DNA of 36,689 nucleotides, taken from positions 1 to 36,689 of the forward strand of contig JAFRVB010000011.1 of the NCBI GenBank assembly GCA_017441845.1, read 5' to 3'. Shown in pieces: positions 24,214 through 31,909 of the stretch. The stretch is from Bacilli bacterium. GTDB lineage: Bacteria; Bacillota_I; Bacilli_A; RF39; UBA660. The translations under genes and the position numbers were made by a program. The notes below the pieces were generated by a model. The model made no database searches. It was not told the origin of the DNA and saw nothing but the letters and a program-made list of their open reading frames with translations. Numbering within the stretch: position 1 is the stretch's first letter; every line of letters begins with the position of its first letter.

Positions 24214-26646
24214 ATGGGTTTTAGTGCTAAAAATTATACTGTTCATGTACCTACCATGGACGATTTTTCCAGTGATGTTGTTGATTATAAATATAAAGAT
24301 CATTCTACAGAAAATGTAGATTTTAATCGTGAAAAGTCTCAAGTTGAAGTTTTAGAAATGAAAGATGATTTAGGTGCGAATAGCCTTCATCCATTTCGTG
24401 CTCCTTCGACAAACCATCGTTTAAAAACTGCATCAAGAGTTGGTGCTACTGCTGCTACAGGAGTAATCTCTGTAGGAGAAGGAGTAGGACAATTTGGTGA
24501 AGCTGTTATGGATACGGGAGCCATTATTGTTACTGGATTAGCAACACCTTTTACTTTCTTAGGTGATAAGATAAGTGGTACACATGATACTGAGAAAATG
24601 TGGGATGATACAAAAGCATTTGTTTCAACTAATCACGTAAAAAATGCATTTGACAAAATGTATGATAATACTGCTTTTGGAAACTATCTTAAAGAAAATG
24701 CTTATGGATTTGATACTACACGTCAAGTGGGAAATATTGTTGGTTATTCTGGTGCTGTTATTGCGACTGCTGGAATTGGTGGTTCTATTGCTGGTGTAGG
24801 AGGAGCTGGTATTTCTCCTATAGCAATGGGTGGTACAGCTGCTTTTGCTGGATTCTCTCGACATTCTGCACATGCATGGAATGATGGGGCTTCCACTACT
24901 GAAGGTCTTGGTTATGGTGCTGCAGGTGCTGCCTGGGAAGGTTTGCAATGGTATGCCGGAGGTAAAATATCACAAGTAGGTGGTTGGGGAGATAAACTCG
25001 GTGTATTTATCAATAATAGTAGTCAAGGAGCTAGAATAGCATCTAGAATTGGTTTAAATTCTCTAGATGGAGGATTAGAAGGATTCGTTCAACCAGGTTT
25101 ATCTTTAATATATAAAGATTATGGTGAAAAGAATGTTTTTGACAACTATTCAAAGGCTTTTGGAGAAGCTGGAGGAATGAAGAATGTTACTTTACAAACT
25201 GCTCTAGCTGGGGGAATGAGTACTGTAGGAGAAATTGGTAATTTACGAAGATTGTTATCATCTAACGAAGATAATTTTAGAGAATTTAATGTTGACTTAT
25301 GTTCTAAACGATCTAATAAAACATATCTTAAAGGTATTAAAGCAGCTCAGAGCAAATTCGAAGGATTTTTTAGAAATTTTAGAGAACATGCTTCAAAACA
25401 CTCTGGAAAAGTTCAAGAATATGCTGTTAAATTAGCAAAAGAATATGATTTGAGTGAAAGTCAAATTGGATTAATATCAATATCAGCTAAACTTCATGAT
25501 TTAGGAATGATGGGTGGTTGGATTGAAAAAAAACAAGTTATTGATGCATTAAATGAAATGCATGATTTACCTATGGATAAAGTAGATGATTTAATTAGAT
25601 CTTTTGAGTCAAAAAATTCAGACTTTGTTAAAATAGATGATTTATCTGATTCTTTATCTTCTCTTGGATTAAGTGAATCAAAATTATCAGAATTTATGGG
25701 TATAAGAGCAAGGGAAGCACATCCTTTAAACTCAGCATTAATTATTTTGGAAACTGATTATGTTCCAACTGAATACGACAAAGAAATTGCTGCAATATTA
25801 GCTATGTCTCATAGTAAATCTACTTCTGGAATAAGATGTATTAGTGAACCAGAAATGTGGGAAGGATGTGTTAGAAGATTAGAATCTGCCTTAAGTGATT
25901 CTGGAAAAAGTCATTTGTTTGATTCTAAAAAAATATTAGATATGATACATGATCCAAATAGATTTTTAGAATTACAAGATGCTGCTTTATGTATTAGAGA
26001 TGGCGATGCTATGGCTCCTATTGTTTTAGATGAAAACGGTAGAACTGTGATGCAAAATATGGTGTCCCTAGATACTAATGTTGATGCAACAAGAGTTGAA
26101 TTTAATGAAACACCATACACTAAAAATAACGTAAACACATTAGGTGAATTAAAAGCAAAAGAATCTGAACAAATAATAGATTTGATGTATAATAAAGATG
26201 GAAGCCCTAGGATAGATCCTGTTAGTGGAAAGCAAGCTGAGTGTACTAATGTATTTAGTAAGAGGGTACATGCAGGAGAAAAAAATCTAGAACTCGACTC
26301 ACATTATTCTAAAAATAATGGAATGTCTGAATATTCGGGAACTGTTAAAGTGATTGATCCTAGATTAGCTCCTGGATCAACTGTTGATGCTATATTTGAT
26401 AGTGTTGGGGAAGTTGCAACATACACAAATTGTGATACAAGAACTTTAACTATAGAATTACCTACTGAAATGAAAGGGACAGAGTTGGGTAATTGGTATG
26501 AAAGTGAAATTTCTAAGATGGCTACTTCAAAAAGAAATAAATTTATTGATGATTTATCAAATGACTTATCTGTAGAAAAAGCTTCTAGTTATGAAGCGGA
26601 TATTAAGGATTTCTTTGATAATAGAATTATAATTAAATGGAATTAG
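24214..26646 (+). CDS. T7SS effector with shared N-terminal module and divergent HD-GYP-like domain
   Basis: An 810-residue protein. The first ~330 residues (opening MGFSAKNYTVHVP, then Gly/Ala-rich hydrophobic stretches near 75-115 and 175-215) are closely similar to the effector at 27418 and resemble pre-toxin regions of Bacillota T7SS toxins. A distinct domain follows with H392/H396 (EHASKHSGKV), H428-D429 (LHDLGMMGG), H503 (EAHPLNSALII), H533 (MSHSKSTSG) and D596/D598 (IRDGDAM), the order and spacing of an HD-GYP phosphodiesterase, though the Lys after HD and the GYP signature are lost. About 200 unrecognised residues end the protein. Likely an exported nucleotide- or cyclic-dinucleotide-hydrolysing toxin (inference). 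Start follows GGAGGTGA. Confidence 0.7.
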   Translation: MGFSAKNYTVHVPTMDDFSSDVVDYKYKDHSTENVDFNREKSQVEVLEMKDDLGANSLHPFRAPSTNHRLKTASRVGATAATGVISVGEGVGQFGEAVMDTGAIIVTGLATPFTFLGDKISGTHDTEKMWDDTKAFVSTNHVKNAFDKMYDNTAFGNYLKENAYGFDTTRQVGNIVGYSGAVIATAGIGGSIAGVGGAGISPIAMGGTAAFAGFSRHSAHAWNDGASTTEGLGYGAAGAAWEGLQWYAGGKISQVGGWGDKLGVFINNSSQGARIASRIGLNSLDGGLEGFVQPGLSLIYKDYGEKNVFDNYSKAFGEAGGMKNVTLQTALAGGMSTVGEIGNLRRLLSSNEDNFREFNVDLCSKRSNKTYLKGIKAAQSKFEGFFRNFREHASKHSGKVQEYAVKLAKEYDLSESQIGLISISAKLHDLGMMGGWIEKKQVIDALNEMHDLPMDKVDDLIRSFESKNSDFVKIDDLSDSLSSLGLSESKLSEFMGIRAREAHPLNSALIILETDYVPTEYDKEIAAILAMSHSKSTSGIRCISEPEMWEGCVRRLESALSDSGKSHLFDSKKILDMIHDPNRFLELQDAALCIRDGDAMAPIVLDENGRTVMQNMVSLDTNVDATRVEFNETPYTKNNVNTLGELKAKESEQIIDLMYNKDGSPRIDPVSGKQAECTNVFSKRVHAGEKNLELDSHYSKNNGMSEYSGTVKVIDPRLAPGSTVDAIFDSVGEVATYTNCDTRTLTIELPTEMKGTELGNWYESEISKMATSKRNKFIDDLSNDLSVEKASSYEADIKDFFDNRIIIKWN

Positions 26647-26657
26647 GAGGTTTGATT

Positions 26658-27080
26658 ATGGAATTATATAGTGAAAGAATAGAAGATGGAAAATATGTTA
26701 AAAGGTATAAAAATGATGAAGTATTAAAACTAGATGAGATAGTAAATAATTTACAGAGTAAAGGTGTTACAGTTAATCGAATATTAGTAGAAGAAGATGC
26801 TGAACTTGATATGCAAAATTTTGGTGAAGAAATAATCACTTCTGATGAATTTGATAAATTACATAGATATAATACTGGTTATGATTTTCATTATGAATTT
26901 GACATAGAATATGGAGAAAAACCAGTTGGACTTAATGTTTATAAAAGTATATTTAGAGTAACTTCAGAAGATCCAGATTTACAATTATCTGATATTTATG
27001 AAGATGTAAAAAAAAAAGAAATAGAAGCAATGTTAAATGATTCAAGTAAAGGAGTTAATTATTCTCATTTACAGAAATAA
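26658..27080 (+). CDS. Hypothetical protein, candidate immunity to the HD-domain effector
   Basis: A 140-residue acidic soluble protein that I cannot assign. It starts 12 bases after the effector's stop with a strong AGGAGG at seven bases, and contains an aromatic-rich centre (YDFHYEFDIEYGEKP). Immediate position after an effector, small size, acidity and lack of export features are what one expects of an immunity protein for a toxin, but only context supports it. An in-frame ATG at 26637 inside the effector gene is rejected because AGGAGG lies between the two. Confidence 0.6.
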   Translation: MELYSERIEDGKYVKRYKNDEVLKLDEIVNNLQSKGVTVNRILVEEDAELDMQNFGEEIITSDEFDKLHRYNTGYDFHYEFDIEYGEKPVGLNVYKSIFRVTSEDPDLQLSDIYEDVKKKEIEAMLNDSSKGVNYSHLQK

Positions 27081-27116
27081 ATTGAAATTTTAATATAAAT
27101 AAAAGGAGGTATTAGT

Positions 27117-27401
27117 ATGATACAAGAAAAATTCTTACCTGTTGGTACTGTTGTTTTGTTAAAGGATGGTACTAAGAGAGTTATGATTACAGGTTTTTGC
27201 ACAATGGAAGAAGGAAAGACTGATAAGATATATGACTATTGTGGATGTTTATTTCCAGAAGGTTTTATCAGTATGGATAAGAATTTACTATTTGATCATG
27301 AACAAATAGCAAGAGTTGATCATATGGGATTAGTAGATGAAGAAGAAAAAGAATTTAAAAATAAGTTGAATGAATTAGTAAAAACTTTAGAAAGCAAATA
27401 A
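27117..27401 (+). CDS. DUF4176 domain protein, second copy
   Basis: A 94-residue paralogue of the protein encoded before essC, consisting of just the DUF4176 core: FLPVGTVVLLKDGTKRVMITG and YDYCGCLFPEGF, ending in a short helix. It is preceded by AAAGGAGG and separated by 16 bases from the downstream effector gene, so it is presumably expressed with it. One DUF4176 protein next to the ATPase and one next to an effector suggests a role in effector recognition or folding (inference). Confidence 0.85.
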   Translation: MIQEKFLPVGTVVLLKDGTKRVMITGFCTMEEGKTDKIYDYCGCLFPEGFISMDKNLLFDHEQIARVDHMGLVDEEEKEFKNKLNELVKTLESK

Positions 27402-27417
27402 TTTACTGGAGGTACCT

Positions 27418-29427
27418 ATGGGTTTTTCTTTTACAGGATATAAACCGAAGGTTCCATCAATGGCTAGTTATTCTGGTAATGTTCAAGATTATAGGTATAA
27501 AGATAAACAATTAAATGATGTTGGAATTACTAGAAATAATGATGTTCAAAATGTAGAAATGGTCAGTGTTGATAATGTAAATACTGATTCTAGATTTGTT
27601 GATGGAATTAAAAGAACTGGGGCAACTGCTGCTACCGGTATTTTATCCGTGGGAGAAGGAGTATGTATATTTGGTGAAGCTTTAGTTGATACTGGAGCAA
27701 TTATAGGTAGTGGTATAGTTACACCGTTTACTTGGTTAGGAGATAAAATTTTTGGTACAAATCATACAGAAGAGATGTGGAGTGAAACTAGATCTTTTGT
27801 GTCAGAAGAACATGTAAAAAATGCTTTTGATAATTATTATGATAATACAGATGTTGGACAAGCGCTTAAAAATAATGCTTATGGTTTTGATACTGTTAGA
27901 AGTGTAGGAAATGAAGTTGGTTACATAGGTGGAGTTGTCGGACTAACAGTTTTAACTGGTGGTGTAGGTACAGCTGGATTAGGAGCAGCAGGTGGTGGCT
28001 TATCTATGTCTGGTACGATTGGTGTTATTGCAGGAACTGCTGGAGTAGGAAGACATACAGAAGAGGCATGGAATTCAGGTGCACCTACTGGTCGAGGTTT
28101 AGCTAGTGGAGCTTTAGGTGGAGCTTGGGATGGAGTACTATATTGGACCGGTGGAAAAATAGCTGGATTAGCACCAAGTCTTTCGGGGAGTCTAAATACT
28201 ACTATTCGTATTGGGGCAAATACTGGATTGGGTTTTGCTGATGGGTTTTTAAGACCTGTTGTTAATTCTGTTGCTTCAGGAAAAAGTTATAATGAAGAGT
28301 TTATGGCTAATGGTGGTTTTCGTACTGTTGCTATTGAAGGATTAATGGCTGGAGGACTTTCTGGAATTGGAGAACGTGGTTTAAGAAATCGTATTCAATT
28401 TGGAGGAACTAGATCAAAAGTGACTGGTCCAATTGATCCAGCTTATAGATCTAAATTAATTAGTGAATTTGATGCTTTGTTTTTGGGTGGTAACAATCAT
28501 ACTGAGGCAGTTAATTATTATCATAATTTATTTTCTAATACTGATAATATAGAAGCTTTGGAAGTTTTAGCAACAATTATAGATGCAAAAAAACAAAATC
28601 CTAATTTTGTTTTTACAACGTGTGTGGATGCATATAATACTTCTTTTTATTCAAGGAGTGAGGCAAGAATTAATATTACAAAAAATGCAATCCGAGGTAA
28701 AAGAACTGCTACTGGAATGCATGAAGCAGGGCATTTGCTGTATGATTTTAAATTATCGAGGAATGTACCTAATGAGTGGAATGAGATTGCAGCAAGGGCT
28801 AGGCTTTTTAATTCTAATAAGGCTATTAATGTGAGAAATGATTTCATTGTTGAAGCAAGTAAGCAACGTAGATTATGCACTCAATTAGGTAATCAGGAAT
28901 TCAATAAACTAGTAGGTATTGGTGAAAAATGGGCTTCTTTTGATGAATATTTTAATTATATGTTTGAACAAAATAAAGCCAAATTATTAGCAACAGATGA
29001 TGCAACTTTTTTGAGAGATATTGAAATTGGTAAAGCACTAGATGATAGATGGTATCAGGTTAGTTTTTATGATGAATTTATTAAAGATGCTACTGAGTTG
29101 CAAATAGAATCAAATAAAACTAGAATTGGTAGAGATATTTATCATTCTGATTATTCTGATTATATGGCAATAAGCGATATATTAGATGCTTTATATGAAG
29201 GAACTGGAAAAGATTTAAATGGTAAGACTATCGGAGTAGAAAACATTGCGTATCATGGTGATAATTATTATGATGATGGTTATGTTGGTTTATCTTTTGA
29301 TGAAATTATTGCTAATTATACTCAATTAAAAACTACTGGAAGTAAAAGAAGTATTCAATTATTGAGACAGATGTGTGGGGATGAATTTGTTGAAACTTTA
29401 GAGAAAGTCTATAAGACTATTAAGTAG
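27418..29427 (+). CDS. T7SS effector with shared N-terminal module and HExxH metallopeptidase domain
   Basis: A 669-residue protein. Residues 1 to about 325 are the same module as in the effector at 24214; over one stretch of about 105 residues roughly two thirds are identical by eye. The C-terminal domain has the zinc motif H435-E-A-G-H439 after a TATGM strand, a downstream AISDILDALYEG helix, a YHGDNYYDD segment and E629 in SFDEIIANYTQL as probable third ligand. This order matches HExxH peptidase domains of phage-head-linked and polymorphic toxins (helix DIxDALxGG, HG.x.Y, then E[AF]xAN). It should be a zinc protease toxin delivered to competing cells. Start follows ACTGGAGGTACCT; 16 bases after the DUF4176 gene. 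Confidence 0.75.
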   Translation: MGFSFTGYKPKVPSMASYSGNVQDYRYKDKQLNDVGITRNNDVQNVEMVSVDNVNTDSRFVDGIKRTGATAATGILSVGEGVCIFGEALVDTGAIIGSGIVTPFTWLGDKIFGTNHTEEMWSETRSFVSEEHVKNAFDNYYDNTDVGQALKNNAYGFDTVRSVGNEVGYIGGVVGLTVLTGGVGTAGLGAAGGGLSMSGTIGVIAGTAGVGRHTEEAWNSGAPTGRGLASGALGGAWDGVLYWTGGKIAGLAPSLSGSLNTTIRIGANTGLGFADGFLRPVVNSVASGKSYNEEFMANGGFRTVAIEGLMAGGLSGIGERGLRNRIQFGGTRSKVTGPIDPAYRSKLISEFDALFLGGNNHTEAVNYYHNLFSNTDNIEALEVLATIIDAKKQNPNFVFTTCVDAYNTSFYSRSEARINITKNAIRGKRTATGMHEAGHLLYDFKLSRNVPNEWNEIAARARLFNSNKAINVRNDFIVEASKQRRLCTQLGNQEFNKLVGIGEKWASFDEYFNYMFEQNKAKLLATDDATFLRDIEIGKALDDRWYQVSFYDEFIKDATELQIESNKTRIGRDIYHSDYSDYMAISDILDALYEGTGKDLNGKTIGVENIAYHGDNYYDDGYVGLSFDEIIANYTQLKTTGSKRSIQLLRQMCGDEFVETLEKVYKTIK

Positions 29428-29435
29428 GTGATTGC

Positions 29436-29669
29436 ATGAAAGTAGATAAGGAATTTATATGTAAAATGCTAGAAGTAAAATATATTAGAAGTAAAGGATA
29501 TAATCCTAAAGATTTTGATGATTTTTATAATAAAATATATCCTGATGAATGGCTTGATAACAATGATTATGATACGATGATAAAAATGTTATCAGAAGCT
29601 ATTAATGAAGATAAATTAATTGTTGAAACTGATAAGTATAAAGAAATAACAAAAGGTAAAATTATTTAA
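29436..29669 (+). CDS. Small hypothetical protein, candidate immunity to the zincin effector
   Basis: A 77-residue charged protein rich in Lys, Asp and Tyr, with an acidic patch DFDDFYNKIYPDEWLDNNDYD near the middle, that I do not recognise. It begins eight bases after the zincin effector's stop behind AGGTGAT and ends before a terminator, so it closes the effector unit. Position and size suit an immunity protein; no direct sequence support exists. Confidence 0.6.
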   Translation: MKVDKEFICKMLEVKYIRSKGYNPKDFDDFYNKIYPDEWLDNNDYDTMIKMLSEAINEDKLIVETDKYKEITKGKII

Positions 29670-29683
29670 TGTAAAAGCAATAT

Positions 29684-29706
29684 AAAAAGCATTTTAAATG
29701 CTTTTT
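29684..29706 (+). terminator. Intrinsic terminator closing the effector unit
   Basis: AAAAAGCATT-TTA-AATGCTTTTT, a 10-bp stem extended weakly by flanking CAATA/ATTG pairing. Confidence 0.85.
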
Positions 29707-29710
29707 ATTG

Positions 29711-29719
29711 TGTTATAAT
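29711..29719 (+). promoter_or_regulatory. Extended -10 promoter
   Basis: TGTTATAAT immediately after the terminator and 18 bases before the next start codon. Confidence 0.5.
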
Positions 29720-29736
29720 GTATGTAGGTGATTTTT

Positions 29737-30249
29737 GTGAAAAAAGGTAATTTTTTAGTACCAATATTAATTGTTGTTATAGTAATATTTATCATATTTT
29801 ATTTGATTGCTAATACTAATCAACCTAATGTGATTTGTGAAATGAGTAAAAGTAATGATTTGAATATAGAAACTCAAGAAAAAATAAATGTAAAATTATC
29901 ATCTAGAAAAATTACAGAATTGAATATTAAGAAAGAATATATTTTTCCTAAAAAAATAGCAGATGAAGCTAATCTTAAAATGCTTAAAGATTTATTAGAT
30001 AATTCTTTAGAGTATTTAGGTGATGATCAAAATGTTTATATTAAGGATAATAAAGTTATTGTTAATATTATAACTACTAAGAAAAAACCAGTTCTTTTAG
30101 ATAATGTAGAATTTATCTCAAATGAAGGTTTATCTATAAAAGTCAATACTAATACTAAGAGTGATGTTACTAATTTATCTGTAGGTGAAGAGTATTCTGA
30201 AGGTAAATTATTATCATATTTAAAGAGCAGAGGTTATGATTGTAAATAA
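29737..30249 (+). CDS. Membrane-anchored hypothetical protein
   Basis: A 170-residue protein with one N-terminal membrane helix (about 6-27) and an external domain beginning after VICEMSK; I do not recognise the family. The outer part alternates charged strands and helices, reminiscent of small lipoprotein-like substrate-binding or DUF domains, but no lipobox is evident. The GTG at 29737 is spaced six bases from AGGTGA; an in-frame GTG at 29728 lies within that site. The stop overlaps the next start (TAATG), implying translational coupling. Confidence 0.65.
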   Translation: MKKGNFLVPILIVVIVIFIIFYLIANTNQPNVICEMSKSNDLNIETQEKINVKLSSRKITELNIKKEYIFPKKIADEANLKMLKDLLDNSLEYLGDDQNVYIKDNKVIVNIITTKKKPVLLDNVEFISNEGLSIKVNTNTKSDVTNLSVGEEYSEGKLLSYLKSRGYDCK

Positions 30250-30509
30250 TGGATGATTATATTAAAGAAGTTTCTGACAATTTAGATTTAACTGATAAAT
30301 TTGTTAATATTAATGATTTTTTATTAAAGAAAGAAGAAATAGAAGTATTAGATAAATATGATATTGATTATAAAAGTTGTAATAGTTTAAAAGATGTTAT
30401 TTATTTAATAGATGAGATTTTTCAAAATAGTTATGATGAAATGACTGATTTAGAAGAAGTCGCTATTTCTATCGGTGATAGAGATTATTATGTAAATAGT
30501 AACAAGTAG
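30249..30509 (+). CDS. Small acidic hypothetical protein
   Basis: An 86-residue acidic, helical cytoplasmic protein coupled by a one-base overlap to the membrane protein upstream. No family recognised. Its final codons form the left arm of the following terminator hairpin. Confidence 0.6.
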   Translation: MDDYIKEVSDNLDLTDKFVNINDFLLKKEEIEVLDKYDIDYKSCNSLKDVIYLIDEIFQNSYDEMTDLEEVAISIGDRDYYVNSNK

Positions 30510-30520
30510 TTACTATTTTT
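30494..30520 (+). terminator. Intrinsic terminator between small orphan genes and cysteine desulfurase
   Basis: AAATAGTAAC-AAGTA-GTTACTATTT, a perfect 10-bp stem spanning the stop codon, then T. The AGGAGG of the next gene follows at once, so the desulfurase either depends on readthrough or has a promoter inside the upstream gene. Confidence 0.8.
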
Positions 30521-30533
30521 AGGAGGTATAGGT

Positions 30534-31655
30534 ATGGTTTATTTAGATTATAGTGCTACTACTCCTGTTGATGAGAGAGTAATAGAAAGTTATGCTAAAG
30601 CCTGTAGAGATTTTGTAGGTAATCCTAATTCTCTACATAAAATAGGAGTTGAGGCAAGATTAGTAATAGAAGCATCTACTAGACAAATAGCAGATCTTTT
30701 AGGTGTGAAATCCAGTGAGATTATCTATACATCTGGAGCTAGTGAATCTAATAATACAGCCATTAAAGGAATTTGCTTAAAATATCAAAATAGAGGAAAA
30801 AGAATTATTACTACTGAGTTAGAACATTCTTCAGTTATAGCACCTCTTAATTATTTAACTAAACAAGGTTTTGATGTAGACTTTGTAAAATTAGATGATA
30901 AAGGTAGAGTAGATTTAGATGACTTAGAAAGATTAATGGGAGATGATGTGGTTTTAGTAACTATCTCTTCTGTTAATAGTGAAGTAGGAATTAAACAACC
31001 TATGAAAGAAATTAGTCAAATAGTTAGAAAATATAAAAAATGTTTTCTTCATTCTGATATGACGCAAAGTATTGGTAAAGAAAAAGTAGATTTGTCTTTA
31101 GTAGATTTAGCATCTCTTTCAGGACAAAAATTCTTTGGTATGAAAGGAATAGGTGCTTTAATTAAGAAAGAAAACATAGTAATAGAGCCGTTAATTCATG
31201 GTGGGAAAAGTACAACAATCTATCGATCTGGAACACCTATGTTACCACTCATAGTAAGTCTTGCCAAAGCTATTAGACTTGCCTATGATGATTTTGCTGA
31301 AAAACAAAATCATATTGAAAAAATACATAATCATTTAATAAATGAATTAAAACAATTAGATGTAGATATCAATAGTAATGAGTATTCTATTAATCATATT
31401 GTTAATTTTAGTTTAAGAGGTATTAAGAGTGAAACTATGTTACATGCTTTAGAAGAAGATGAAGTATATATTTCTACACAAACAGCATGTTCTACTGGAG
31501 ATTATTCTTTAGCTGTTTATGCTGTAACTAAAGACGAAAAAAGAAGTGCTTCTTCTATGAGAGTAAGTATTAGTTATTTAACTACTTTAGAAGAGATTGA
31601 TTTATTTATTGATTCATTATCTAAAAATATTAAAAAATTAGGTGAGTTAAAATGA
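30534..31655 (+). CDS. Cysteine desulfurase (NifS/IscS-like)
   Basis: A 373-residue class V PLP enzyme that takes sulfur from cysteine for Fe-S clusters or tRNA thiolation. It opens with VYLDYSATTPVDERV, carries the substrate-binding ASESNN and ELEHSSV, the PLP lysine K199 (SLSGQKFFGMKG, with Gln where His is usual) and the persulfide cysteine C319 in TACSTGD. Length is normal. Because its stop overlaps the start of a mini-thioredoxin and then a thioredoxin-CcdA-like gene, the operon may couple sulfur mobilisation to thiol redox. Which of NifS, IscS or SufS-like roles it serves cannot be told here. Confidence 0.93.
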   Translation: MVYLDYSATTPVDERVIESYAKACRDFVGNPNSLHKIGVEARLVIEASTRQIADLLGVKSSEIIYTSGASESNNTAIKGICLKYQNRGKRIITTELEHSSVIAPLNYLTKQGFDVDFVKLDDKGRVDLDDLERLMGDDVVLVTISSVNSEVGIKQPMKEISQIVRKYKKCFLHSDMTQSIGKEKVDLSLVDLASLSGQKFFGMKGIGALIKKENIVIEPLIHGGKSTTIYRSGTPMLPLIVSLAKAIRLAYDDFAEKQNHIEKIHNHLINELKQLDVDINSNEYSINHIVNFSLRGIKSETMLHALEEDEVYISTQTACSTGDYSLAVYAVTKDEKRSASSMRVSISYLTTLEEIDLFIDSLSKNIKKLGELK

Positions 31656-31909
31656 AAGTAATTAAAATAACAGCAGTATGGTGTAGTGCTTGTTTAATTA
31701 TGAATAAAAGATGGAAAGAAATAGAAAAAGATTATGATGTTGAAACTATTTCTTATGATTTAGATTTTGATGAAGATGAAGTAAAAGAATATGAAGTAGG
31801 AGAAAAACTACCAGTATTTATCTTTTTAGATGGAGATAAAGAGATAGGTAGATTAATTGGAGAAAAATCTTTAGAAGAGATTAAGAAATATATTGAGGAG
31901 TTGAACTAA
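31652..31909 (+). CDS. Mini-thioredoxin
   Basis: An 85-residue thioredoxin-fold protein with WCSAC (residues 10-14) after the first strand and a cis-proline in LPVFIFLDG. It lacks the N-terminal strand and helix of a full thioredoxin, so is shorter than the TrxA at 1493. Its ATG overlaps the desulfurase stop (ATGA), and its stop overlaps the next start (TAATG). The coupling suggests it reduces the persulfide or disulfide partner of its neighbours. Confidence 0.85.
   Translation: MKVIKITAVWCSACLIMNKRWKEIEKDYDVETISYDLDFDEDEVKEYEVGEKLPVFIFLDGDKEIGRLIGEKSLEEIKKYIEELN

Noticed and set aside
24625-24948. Antisense frame of 107 codons in the effector's N-terminal region
   Set aside because: Composition is Ser/Thr/Arg-rich without family signature, and it lies inside a well-supported effector gene.
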